Positions 1 through 9,048 of a stretch of 19,461 nt of DNA are shown here, piece after piece. Where the stretch lies: positions 1 through 19,461 of the forward strand of contig JAAVTG010000671.1 in assembly GCA_011947345.1 (NCBI GenBank), in the 5' to 3' direction. A program made the position numbers and the translations under genes. Source of the DNA: Phytophthora quininea (lineage: Eukaryota; Oomycota; Peronosporomycetes; Peronosporales; Peronosporaceae). The notes under the pieces are model-generated. The model saw nothing but the letters and a program-made list of their open reading frames with translations, had not been told where the DNA came from and searched no databases. The number at the start of each line of letters is the position of its first letter. Within the stretch, counting starts at the first letter, position 1.

Positions 1-515
1 TGATCAAAAAACGCACTAAATCTTCCGTTAAAATGGCCTGACAGGTACACGAACAACGGGGAATGTCTTCCTGCATTCAGCATTAAACCACAGCAATGGA
101 CAACAATTCCCTGATGCCTCACCCAACGTCTCGTGTCGAGCACGATGAACATATACGTTCTGACGAATTGACTCGAATTCCGTGTACACCTGAACGATCA
201 CCCTCTGTTCAACCAGCTTTCCAAACACCAATTAGCCCTACACAGGATGCACTTCCGCGAAAACAAAATACCGAAGAATCGCTATATCGAGCGTGCTTAA
301 ACCTGGTCGCCTCGCTCCCAACAAAGAAGCCCTCTGTCGGTCGTTGCACAAAACGCTTCTTCGCCATCCCAGTCGCGATGGAACAGCAAAATGAAGAGTG
401 AGTGCCTGGCCCCAAAATTCAGACACATCGCCGTTAACACCCGCTTCCTGGTCAAAGCAACTGAGTTTATTAAAAATTAAAAATAAATAAAAAGGAGACT
501 AGATATCACACGAGC
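1..515. other. Left-edge flank with no convincing gene
   Basis: I see no recognisable gene here. A 101-codon plus-strand frame runs from an ATG at 96 to 401. Its product is rich in Thr, Pro and charged residues and has no motif I know. It could be an exon of a gene lying mostly outside the window, or chance. The stretch at about 466-495 is AT-rich and fits untranslated or intergenic DNA next to the minus-strand gene that ends at 516. Confidence 0.3.
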
Positions 516-1190
516 CTACCGTAGTCCTAGCGAAAGAAAGATGCTACCACTGTACACAATGGTCCGACCCACAAACCCGGCGAGCACCACCCGCCACCTC
601 GAACACTCCAAGACCACAAATTCACTCCACAACTTCATCATCGTCCATTCCGCCGCGGGGAGCACCACCACTGAACCTTGCCCGCTTCGCAGTAACGAAA
701 GCGGGATAAGCCCGTATAAGCCGGGATTCACCGCCCCAACCGCTTGCTGACTCACTTGCAGTTGGTTCTTGTAGAACTCGAGCCCATGAAGCTTCTTGAA
801 CTCATACACTGCACCCACTTGAAAACGAGGCTTACCCGCGCTGCGGTTCTTCGGATCCCACACGGCCAACTTCAAAACACGAGCTTCTCTGCGATCGACT
901 TGATCCAACGTCTTTCTAAACGTCTTCAAATGCGGTTGCAGGCATCCATCCACGAGGGTAACCTGGCAGCCCCTGTTATTGTCAATTCTCTTTGTGTCGA
1001 GCATGCACATTATCACCGTCGCATTAACAGTCGTCAAAGGCGGTTCCGACCTGGCAAATTCACGTAGTTTCTTTACCAAGACGAACAAGTTTGCCTCCTC
1101 TTGCTCTTCCTGCTCTCGCAGCTCGGCCTCGACCTCCGCTATCAGTTGCAGGGCCTCGGTTTCATCGTCACTTGGATCGTTGTGCCCCAT
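516..1190 (-). CDS. Hypothetical protein, possibly with an OB-fold
   Basis: This is an intact 224-codon frame with a true ATG; an in-frame TAA lies just upstream (1194-1196), so the start is well bounded. Residues about 1-45 are acidic and Glu/Gln-rich, likely a short coiled coil. Residues about 50-150 show alternating hydrophobic strands in the order VNATVIMCML, GCQVTLVDG, ARVLKLAVWDP, FQVGAVYEFK, LEFYKNQLQVS. That pattern resembles an RPA-type OB-fold that binds single-stranded DNA. This is inference from pattern only. The C-terminal 60 residues look like read-through rather than a fold, and the DNA there (681-705) holds an inverted repeat with CCCGCTT arms. The gene lies 21 bp downstream of the 3' LTR of the gypsy element, in the same orientation, so the LTR could drive it. 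It may be a host gene or a piece of another mobile element. Confidence 0.45.
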   Translation of the reverse strand: MGHNDPSDDETEALQLIAEVEAELREQEEQEEANLFVLVKKLREFARSEPPLTTVNATVIMCMLDTKRIDNNRGCQVTLVDGCLQPHLKTFRKTLDQVDRREARVLKLAVWDPKNRSAGKPRFQVGAVYEFKKLHGLEFYKNQLQVSQQAVGAVNPGLYGLIPLSLLRSGQGSVVVLPAAEWTMMKLWSEFVVLECSRWRVVLAGFVGRTIVYSGSIFLSLGLR

Positions 1191-1500
1191 GCCTTAGGGT
1201 TCTGCTGCTTGTGTGGTGTAGGAATCCACTGAACTTTCGCTAAGGCAGCAGCGAGCTTCCGCACACAACAATACACCTTCCAGAACGTCAGGCGAATGTT
1301 GGGCGTGATCTGAAGGAACCAGGTCCGACCCTGCCCGAGCCGGTGTGGCCTCCACTCACTGTCTACGCTGAAGGCAAATATAAACCGACGCTACAGGCAC
1401 GAGTCTTCGCCTGTACGTCCAAACACTCTCTCACACACTCAAAACCCCGTGGCACCAGCAGACGAAGGTTGCCTAGTCCCGTGGACTCTCTTACGGGGGC

Positions 1501-1519
1501 GCCGGAGTATAACTCCGGC
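1501..1519. repeat. LTR palindrome, 8-bp arms around ATA
   Basis: The sequence gccggagt-ata-actccggc is a perfect inverted repeat with a 3-base centre. It is kept unchanged in the other LTR at 14788-14806. It could form an RNA hairpin in R/U5 or bind a dimeric factor. Confidence 0.6.
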
Positions 1520-1580
1520 TGGAAGTCACGTTGGAATGCGACCCGCACTCCACACACAAGGGCTCTTTCGCCCAACACTC

Positions 1581-1594
1581 CCCTATTAATAGGG
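1581..1594. repeat. LTR palindrome CCCTATTAATAGGG
   Basis: This is a 14-bp perfect palindrome with a TATTAATA core, conserved at 14867-14880 in the other LTR. The core is TATA-like on both strands, so it could be a promoter element in either direction. That role is a guess. Confidence 0.5.
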
Positions 1595-1950
1595 CCAAAC
1601 CAAAATACACTCTAACTACCACTCTTCACTCTTGGCCTGACCAAACGAACACTCACTTCACGAAGGTCTGTGTTCGCTGGCAGGCATAACCCACGACCAC
1701 AGGGCAAGGTGCTTACCTAGGACGCTTGGCCGCTTGGGAAGTCGGGGGAAAATTCTGCTCTGTTTGTATCGCCCTCTCGGGCTCTTACTCTTTCTAATCC
1801 TACCCTTATCTATGAATCTATACAAATGTCAAGTGAAACGCAAGCGTCGCCGTCGGAGCTACCCATCCGAAGATTCACGACCAGGCGATGGTTCGCAATA
1901 GCGACCACCTCGGGATAGCGACCTTCACTGAACCTTCGCCTCGCGTCGCC

Positions 1951-1983
1951 ATTGGTCCAGCTCGACGCCTTTTATCAGCCAAT
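1951..1983. promoter_or_regulatory. Divergent CCAAT boxes in the LTR
   Basis: ATTGG at 1951-1955 is a CCAAT box on the minus (sense) strand, about 78 bp into U3. CCAAT at 1979-1983 is on the plus strand, 108 bp upstream of the antisense gene's ATG at 2091. The same pair occurs in the other LTR at 15237-15241 and 15265-15269. Opposed boxes 25 bp apart suit a bidirectional promoter serving both gag-pol and the antisense gene. This is inference; I see no clear TATA box or oomycete initiator. Confidence 0.4.
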
Positions 1984-2033
1984 AGCGGAGGCGACAGTTC
2001 GTTGACGGATCTTGGAGAAATCTCCACACCACA

Positions 2034-2050
2034 ACTGCCCCTGGCGAGGC
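2034..2050 (-). other. Weak candidate polypurine tract
   Basis: Just upstream of the 3' LTR in the element's direction the minus strand reads CCAGGGGCAGT before TGTGG. The purine run AGGGG is short and interrupted by C, so it is a poor polypurine tract. It is the only candidate at the expected place for priming plus-strand DNA. Confidence 0.3.
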
Positions 2051-2090
2051 TCGAACCACTCTTCGCTGGCGAGTGCCTCGGCATCTTCCC

Positions 2091-5000
2091 ATGAGTGGCT
2101 TCGTCGGGCGCGCCGCTTCCCGCGCCATGCAAGCTGCTGGCCTCACGACGCCTCCGCCTCCGTTGGTCAGTCACTCCCGAACTTGGTCTTTCTCTCCGTG
2201 TACTGACGCTGTTCTCATGTAGGCTCCAGCAGCCGACTTGGCTGGCACCACGAGCGTCTCTTCGTCCTCCGAGCCGCCAGGCGGGTCGGCTGATGTCCTT
2301 CCTCCGCCCACCTTGAGCTCCACGGTCGTGACGCGGGCCTTCACGGCGGATACGGCACTCCCGGGCGTCAGCGAAGACACGCTGAGGGATTTGCTGGACG
2401 AATCGTCGGCGTCTGCCTCGGAGCGGACCATCGCTGTCACGGGCAATCAGTTGGCGGACCTGGCGAAGGTCCTCATTCGTGCCCACTCGCACCCGCCGGG
2501 CATGATGGATGCTGCGTACTGGCGACGTCTTGACGCTGCTCGCTCCGTTTCTGATGTCGTTGCAGCCACCGCGGACACTCCCCTCGCTCGACCAGACGCG
2601 GAGGAAGAAGCCGGACGACTGCGTGCGCGTCTGGAGACTGCTCACCTGGCTCAAGTCGCTTCGCACAAGGCCTTGATGAAGGAGACGAATCTTCGGGAGA
2701 ACGCCGAGGTGTTCGCGCGCCAGGCGACGGCCGAGACTGAAGAGCTAAAGAAGCAGGTGAAGATCGCGACGGAGACTGGGACGGCCTACTATCAGCGAGC
2801 TCTTGACGTCAAGCGTCGCTGGATGTCCACACCGAGAATATGTCCAAGCTCCAAGCTCTTCTGGAGGCCAGCGAAGATTCGGTGCGACGCCTCCGGAAGC
2901 AACTAGCTAAGGAGCGCGAAGTCTTCAAAGCATCGCTGTCTGCCAACACCAGTCGAGTCGACAAGTTGGCTCGCCTACTGTCGCGGCTGGTTGCGGGTGA
3001 TTCGTCAGACGTCCAGGCGCTCCGGACGAAGGAAGAGGTCCAGGCTGGGCGTATCCAACGTCTTCGCCGCGCCAATGCCATTCTTCGCGAACACGTCAGT
3101 CTCCAATCTCTGGACCCTGATACTCTCGTGCTCGCAGTCGAAGGTTCGTTTCCTCCTCGTTGTTCGTCTCCTTTGTCCGACGTATTTATTCTCACCTTTG
3201 ACGATGTTTCCAGGCATTGCGTCGGGTGACCTCCAGCTCGAGGCTTTGGACTTGGATCAAGAGACGCTTGACATTCTGGACCAGCTCCGACGGCGAGACG
3301 TTGCTGCCGGGTCGTCCACCCCGCTAGAGATGTTGGTCGCGGAGGCTGTTCACCACGCTAAGAACCCTGGCAAGCGTCGGCGTCTTCGCCAGTCGGTGAG
3401 CGACTGTGACGACGATGAGGAAGAGTTCGAAGGCTCGTTCGGAGCGTCTCAAGCGTCTGTCGGGTCTAACGATGGTCCTCTCTCTTCTGGCGAGGACTCA
3501 TCGGCTCGTTTCGCTGCTGCGGGGCTTGCAGACGTCCCTGGTGTTTCGAGCGAGCCTTCGCCTAGCCGTCGCAGGCGTCTGATGAAGCCCAAGCACTGGA
3601 AGAAGCGTTCTGACCGCAGTCGCCCTCGCAAGAAGCGTCGCTCATCGTCCGGCCCAGTCTCCACCACTCCCGCGGTGTCCGCAAGGCAGCTCAGGTCCGG
3701 CGCGGAGTCTACTGGGTCGGAAGTCCCGCGTGAATCATCGTCTGGTGATGCGTCTGCGTCGGGTGGCCCAGCTCCTGGTCCTCAAGCACGCGACGAAGCT
3801 TCAAGTCAAGCCGCGTCGTCCGCTGTTCCTCTGTCAGCGTCTGATGCGAGGGAGGCCACACGTTCTGCCGTATCGTCTCCGCCAGCATCATCAACTGCCC
3901 CTCGAGCTTCGGTTCCGCTCAGGACTACTGCCCCTGGGCGTGATCGTCCCTTACCGACATTCAGCGATCCTCCTTCGTCGAGTGCTCGGCGAGGGTTGCC
4001 TCGCCGCCAAGTTGCCGAACGGGGCGAGTTCAAGACATCGCTGTTGGTCGAGCAGGAAGCTGCGTCTGACTCTGAAGTGCTGGGAGGTGGCGTCGATGAT
4101 TCGCCAGTCGCTGGTTCACGTTCGGCCGTCGTTGATCTCACCTGTGGAGCCCTGATACGGCGTCTGTGGCTGGCTCCGCTGGCCGCGAGTCAAGCGACGG
4201 CGAAGCTTCGCCGATTTCCCGCTACTTCCGCTGTAGCTCAACCTGCCGATCGCTCTCTCGCTGTGCTTTCCTCTGGTGTGGTATTTCGTGGAGCTTTCGC
4301 TCCTGGTGGAGTTCCCTCGCGGACGGTTCGACCAGAAGTTTCGTTTTCGTCTGGATCTCCGCCCCCAACTGCTTCTGGTGGAGTATTGCTTCCTGCGCCC
4401 GCTGGTGGAGTTGTGTCGGGCATTGGTGCCAGCGGAGCTTCGTCTGCAGCTGCCCCGAGTGGTGCTTCGACTGGAGCAGCCTCCGGCGAGATCCCGGTGG
4501 CAGCAACGACGCCTTCGACTCGGTCGACCCGTCGTCGTCCTGGCATGCAGCTCGTAGCTACCTTCGCTCGGGGTGCTAATCCCCGTGGGGCCACGCCAAC
4601 AGCTGAATTCCCAGTGCCGCCGCCTGGTCCTCGCCCCATGATTCCCGCGCAGGCGAAGTTTCCTTCGGCTCTGCTTCCTTTCGTGGATCTGGAGTTTGAC
4701 AAGCCCGCGGCCGATCGCTGCTGGAGCCGGATTTTGTGCTCGCGCCTGCCGACGCCGATCGCGGCAAACGCGATCGCCCCTTGTTCTCCGGAAGGCATCA
4801 ACGCCTTCGCTAACTTTCGGGACCCGGTCCACCCCTACCAGGCATTGCTCAGGCTCCTTCCAGACCGTGCAAGCGTTTTCGACAGTCTCCAGCACGACCT
4901 CAACCAAGCCATCTCACGTCGAGCGCCGATTCCGTTGCGGTATTTTCACTTGTGGCGGAGTCTGCGTGGCGTCGGTGCGCAGGGCGATCTGGGGTTCGCT

Positions 5001-5791
5001 CTGTGGGAACGTCACCACTGGATTCCCAAGCATGCGTCGAGAATGGCCTGCGAGCCTATGCCAGCAATCCGAGCCACGATCCCAGCGTGCTTCACAACCG
5101 GACCGACGCTTGGGTCAGATACTTCGCGGCGCGGAAGAAGCGGGCCGACAACCTTCGTGTCCACGTGAAGCGGACTTTCTGGAGCGACTGGCTGCTTGGA
5201 GATCAGGAGAAGCCACAGGAGGAGCGAGTGCTCGTTCCCGAGTTGATCTTCGAGCCATCCGTGCCGGTGATGTCGATGGAAAACCTCCCGTGGTTGCCTG
5301 GAAGTGATGATTGGGTCAGCGCAGTTTCGGCGTTGACCGCGACCAGCCTTGGCGTGACTGCTGGATGACTCGGCCGGAGATCACCCGTTCAACACCATCT
5401 TCCTCCCGTGCAACCCGACGGTGTATGTCTTCGTTCCACACGGATCTACCCAGCGACGGTCGGCGAGCAGATCGACATCGATCCCGAGGTCTTGCCAAGT
5501 GAAGTCGCCGCCAACTGGGACCACGACTTCGCCGACATCCGCGTCGCTCGGGCTCAGCGAGCTGGTACCATCGTTGCCTCGGGTGAGGAGAGAGGTGGCG
5601 ATGGCGAAGGTTCAGCGTCTGGGGACTTGTCGCTGCTCGCTTCCGCCGCGGCGTCGTCATCAGGGGGTCGTAACTTCGCTCGCCGTTCAGCAGAGTCCGT
5701 GGTCTTTTCTCCAGCGCGCACATGCGGTAAACGATCGCTCGTAGTGTTCTCTTGGTTGCGCTCTGGCAGCTTGTTTGTCCGTTTTCCTTGA
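2091..5791 (+). CDS. Antisense spliced gene in the retroelement; coiled-coil, Ser-rich protein of unknown function
   Basis: The gene lies between the pol stop (5905) and the 3' LTR, on the strand opposite gag-pol. Exon 1 starts at the ATG at 2091 (25 codons). An intron at 2166-2222 keeps the frame into the coding stretch from 2223, and a second intron at 3144-3213 splits a Gly codon and again restores frame. The product would be roughly 1,190 residues. In order it has a Pro/Ser-rich N-terminus, a long coiled coil (DNA about 2590-3110, rich in Arg, Glu, Leu heptads), an acidic and basic patch (RRRLRQSVSDCDDDEEEFEG), a long Ser/Ala/Pro-rich low-complexity region (about 3430-4640), and a folded-looking C-terminus with several Trp (about 4650-5560). 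I do not recognise the family. Frame breaks near 2825, 4150-4240, 5040, 5345 and 5440 mean this copy is probably defective. It converges with pol, with a 113 bp gap. Confidence 0.6.
2166..2222 (+). other. Intron 1 of the antisense gene (57 bp)
   Basis: The donor GTCAGT follows codon 25, a pyrimidine-rich tail leads to TTCTCATGTAG, and the exon continues in phase 0 with GCT CCA GCA. Without the intron the upstream ATG frame would not join the downstream ORF cleanly. The size suits oomycete introns. On the retrotransposon's own (minus) strand these signals are reversed and would not be spliced. Confidence 0.6.
3144..3213 (+). other. Intron 2 of the antisense gene (70 bp)
   Basis: The donor GTTCGT follows ...GTCGAAG and the acceptor is a T/C-rich stretch ending TTTCCAG. 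Joining G at 3143 to GC at 3214 makes a Gly codon and carries frame 2 into frame 0, uniting two long ORFs that otherwise do not share a frame. This frame restoration is the best evidence that it is a real intron. Confidence 0.7.
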
Positions 5792-5904
5792 TCGTTGAAT
5801 TTACGTAGTCATATATAACATGCATCTTTCGGTTGCAGTAGCTTCTTTCGTCTGCTGTTGTAGGCTGCACCGCCCCACAGACAGATCATCATTTGGCGAG
5901 GCTT

Positions 5905-7573
5905 CTATTCCTCGTCCGCAACTTGGACCATCTCCAGACGCTGGTCACACTTCTTCCTGCGAAGATAGTCGTAGAGGAGGCCGCCACAGGACAGGTTCGT
6001 TACCGGCTCCCACGAAGGTTCGTCATATCCGGCCCATTTTACCTTGAATTCCCGCACAGGCCTAGCTGTACTTGGCGACACCGGTAGTCGGTCATCTAGA
6101 ATTGCTTCAACTTCGAAGCGATCGTTCGTCTGGTCTGGTTCCCAACTGTCCTCCGGTAGTAGCTCCTCATCAAAGTCCAGGCGATTGTCCTCTGTCATTT
6201 CCGGGGCCAAGCGAACCTTCGGCCGGTCACCATACTCTTGTACCGGCTTCAGCCGTGAGACGTGCACAATCGGGTAGAATCTGTATCCGCGGCGGTCGGG
6301 CAACTCTAGCTCGTACGCGAACTCTTCGACCTTCGCCTTGATGCGGAACGGGCCGTGCCAGAGATGAGCAAGCTTCTTGGTCAATCCTGGTTTTACTCGC
6401 TCCATATAGAGCCACGCACGACTTCCGACTTCGAACAGAGGCTTCGCTCGGGGCTGCTCCGTCCTGTCCTCATTCACCCGGTTCAGTGCGGAGTTGGGCG
6501 AAGGTTCGTTGTCTACCGCGGGCGGTACAGATGCCTTCTCTCGTCGACTCATCGCTTCGTTGTGCCTATCGGATCGCGCGCGCTTTTCCTTCGCTTGATA
6601 CTCTTTGGCCATCTCTAGCGCTATGCCCTGCTGCCGATTAATCTCTCTCCTCCATGCCGAGCTGTCAGTTTGCGTCGCGAATCCTCGTTTCACGGAAGAG
6701 GTCATCGCCCTGAGGGTAGTCCGAGCATCCCATCCATGGACGAGGTAAAACGGTGTCTCCTTACGTGTGGAGTCCACGGAATTGTTGATCGCAAATATCA
6801 GTCGTTCGACGAGTTCGTCCCAGTCCTGCTGTAACGGGTCTTCCACATAAACCTTCACCGACGCCATGACTGACTTCACCGACCTCTCTTGCTGACCGTT
6901 AGCTTGCGGACGATAGCTCAACGTTGCCCGGGAGCGAGACTGCATCATTTCCGCGAAAGTCTGAAATACTTCACTCATGAACCGTGGGTCACGGTCGTGT
7001 CGAATCATCGTTGGGGCTCCAAACCTTCGGTAGACACATTCCTCGAATGCTTGGGCTACTTTGATCGCCGAAGTATCGCTCATGGCTTTGGCGATGACGT
7101 ACCCTGTGAACGAACACTGGAATAACAGTAGCGCGGTATTCCCGCGACGACTCTTCGGTAGAGGGATCACGAAGTCCATCGACACTAACTGAAAAGGATG
7201 GTCGGCCAGGATATTGCCAGGGAGTATCCCCTAAGCTGTGGACGACTCTTGCTCGTATTACAATCAGGGCATGACCTCACGTGTTTCTCCACCTCGGTGT
7301 ACAGTCCATTCCAGTAGTAGTCCATCCTGACGCGCAGATACGTTCGTATCACGCCTTGGTGCCCACCTTCCAATGAATCATGGCAATTCTGCAACACTTC
7401 TTGAATCATCGTTGTCGGCACTACTAGTCGCATTCGTACACTCTCATCCTCCTCGCGGCCTCGGCGACGGTTCATTCCCACGTAGTACAATACATCGTCT
7501 TCCGTCAGAACGAACTTGTCCGCCCATTTCCACGCTTCTTTAGCTTCTTTATAGCTGAGGTGTTCCAAATTCC
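5905..7573 (-). CDS. pol segment: integrase with GPF module and C-terminal chromodomain
   Basis: The integrase joins cDNA to host DNA. The N-terminal zinc-binding HHCC motif is seen at about 7382-7260 (HDSLEGGH, then CPDC). The core catalytic residues are D in SMDFVIPLP (about 7176), D in IRHDRDP (about 6996) and E in NGQQERSVKS (about 6888). The last two are 35 residues apart, which is the classic D,D35E. A GPF motif (WHGPFRIK) and HVSRLKP follow. A chromodomain fills the end (about 6130-5965): FEVEAILDD, FKVKWAGYDEPSWEP, with the aromatic residues expected to read methyl-lysine. The frame changes near 7220-7222, in a GGG run between the zinc domain and the core, so this copy is not one open frame. 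The stop is at 5905. Chromodomains direct chromoviruses to heterochromatin. Confidence 0.9.
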
Positions 7574-9048
7574 CTTTAGCACCGCCTTGATGTTCGCCCA
7601 TCGTGTTTCCTCGTTCTGGGCTTGCGCGATTCTCTTCCGACGTTCACACTGAACTTCGATCGGATCAACGTCCTCTGCCGATGTCCCAGCAGGCGATGTT
7701 TCGTTTGGCGAAGGTTCGTTCGCGGCGGGATCCGGATTTGGACCTTCGCGAGTTGTCTCACCTTCATGGCTGTCCGTCGGAGTCTCTCCGGATGGTAAGG
7801 TCGACGGTTCGTCGGTAAACCGCACGCGTCTGGCTTGGTCCCTCGCCTGCCGGCGGGTCATAACAGAAATATTGCCTTGGTTCGGTTCTACGAAGCTGTC
7901 GAACGTCTTCTTGTGCGCCCGGTCGTCCAGCGCGTCATTTCGAGCAAATTCGGCCTGCTCACGATTGTTCAGCTCCTCCTTATCTCGCATGGGCTCGTAA
8001 ATGACTTGCTGGATGCGGTTTAGTTCTCGTAGTTCCGTTTTCCTTGCTGGGTCTTGCACTTGTCTGGAACTTCTTAACTCCAAGGTTTCGCTCGCCAATG
8101 AGTCGGCGGCGGCGTTGTACTTCCGCATTATGTGCAGGTATTTGGTGCTCCGAAGCTTCGCTGTCAGTTCCTTATGCCGGTTCAGCTGCAGTTGCAGCGC
8201 TTCCTTCCGACATGCGATCACCCCTAGGGATTGCTGGATTGCAAGCCTCGAGTCGCCGACGATGATTAAATCGTCGGCTCCAAGTTTAATCGCTGCTTGG
8301 ACGCCATTATTCATTCCTGTGTACTCAGCGATGTTTACAGTGGTCGACTCGAGGAACGCACTCGCAGCGATCGCTATCTCCCAAGTCGGTAGTCTCCACA
8401 GAATCCACGAACAGCTTCCGTAGCCGCCATACTTCTCTGTCTTCGCCGAGCCGTCGAACGAGAGTACGAGGCCTTCGTAGTCCTTAGGCAGGCGGGCGTA
8501 CAGCAGCATGGGGTCAATCCGAACCGTCGCTGAGCCTTTGGAGGGCGGTGCTAGTGGTGCTAGCGAGTCTTCGAGGTCCACAAAGCTCGTTACGGTTGCT
8601 TGGAGAAGCTTCGCGAAGTCCGTGTCCTTCTCCGGCACCCTTTGAACGATCAAATGCCATGGCGACAGGAGGACTGCGAACTGCAGCGCGCGACCGAACA
8701 GCGATTTGGACTTAAATACCCACTCAAGCGTCGAAAACCGCGTGTACACTCGTAATGTCTTGCCAGCAAGCATCGTATGGCACCCCTTTAGAAGCAACAG
8801 AAGCGCCAGCACCTCCTTCTCTGCGGGATGATAGTTCATCTCCGACTCCTTGAGTACCCGGCCGCGGAACAGCACTGGGTGAAGTTTCGCTTCGTGCTCC
8901 TGCAGGAGGGTCGTACTCAGCGCCCACTCGTTTGCGAACAGCATGACGTGAATTTCCTTTCCGCGATCGAAATGACGAAGTATTGGTGCGTCAGCGATCA
9001 TCTGTTGAAGCTTCGCGAAGGCTGCCCTGGCCTTGGTGAGGTCACCCC
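7573..9048 (-). CDS. pol segment: degenerate RNase H plus a second, intact RNase H
   Basis: This is one open frame entered after a frame change in a GGGG run at 9045-9048 and left in a GGG run at 7572-7574. The first part (about 8960-8700) is the usual gypsy RNase H, but catalytic positions are lost: the Asp of the LYTDAS strand is Asn in VMLFANEW, and the Asp of the VYTDH strand is Arg in VYTRF. A second RNase H follows with its acids in place: D in SFDGSAK (8455-8453), E in NIAEYTGM (about 8326), D in VGDSRLA (about 8254) and D in NAAADSLA (about 8104). A tether plus an acquired archaeal-type RNase H is known in Tat elements and in some oomycete gypsy elements. A 150-residue linker rich in Glu, Pro, Ser and Thr separates it from integrase. 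Confidence 0.88.
8605..8618. promoter_or_regulatory. Three-unit heat-shock-element-like site
   Basis: GAA-gc-TTC-gc-GAA matches the three-unit heat shock element consensus nGAAnnTTCnnGAAn. It lies inside the RNase H coding region. An identical 14-mer sits at 9007-9020. Any binding by heat shock factor is inference. Confidence 0.35.
9007..9020. promoter_or_regulatory. Second three-unit heat-shock-element-like site
   Basis: This is the same 14-mer as at 8605-8618 (GAAGCTTCGCGAAG), 402 bp away. These are the only two of about 33 GAAnnTTC sites in the element where I found a full third GAA unit at the right spacing. Confidence 0.35.

Larger units (their letters stand above)
1212..2033 (-). repeat. 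3' LTR of the gypsy element
   Basis: This 822 bp repeat matches 14500-15319 nearly base for base. I count seven substitutions (clustered at the TGTGGTGT end) and two 1-bp length differences, both in C runs (TTCC versus TTC, CCCC versus CCC). The ends are TGTGGTGT and ACACCACA. Because the element reads leftwards, U3 begins at 2033. The repeat holds CCAAT boxes in both orientations, two strong palindromes, and three copies of GAAnnTTC (1231, 1869, 1930) plus one TTCnnGAA (1657). Transcription from this LTR would run into the minus-strand ORF at 516-1190. Confidence 0.95.

Noticed and set aside
1343..1615. 90-codon ORF in the LTR (repeated at 14630-14875)
   Set aside because: It occurs in both LTRs only because they are duplicates. 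A 1-bp indel changes its end in the second copy, and the product has no motif.
2800..2850. A third intron to explain the frame change near 2825
   Set aside because: The only GT...AG pair that fits would be about 40 bp, shorter than expected, and would delete coiled-coil sequence. A 1-bp indel is simpler.
4116..4907. Long minus-strand ORFs (263 and 187 codons) opposite the antisense gene
   Set aside because: They lie after the integrase stop and have low-complexity Arg/Gly/Ser or Gly/Ala content. They are the reverse of the Ser/Ala-rich coding region on the plus strand, which is supported by introns and by a coiled coil.
2300..5700. A second nested retrotransposon inside the element
   Set aside because: No LTR-like repeats, PBS or pol motifs are seen in this stretch, and the internal ORFs read as one spliced gene.
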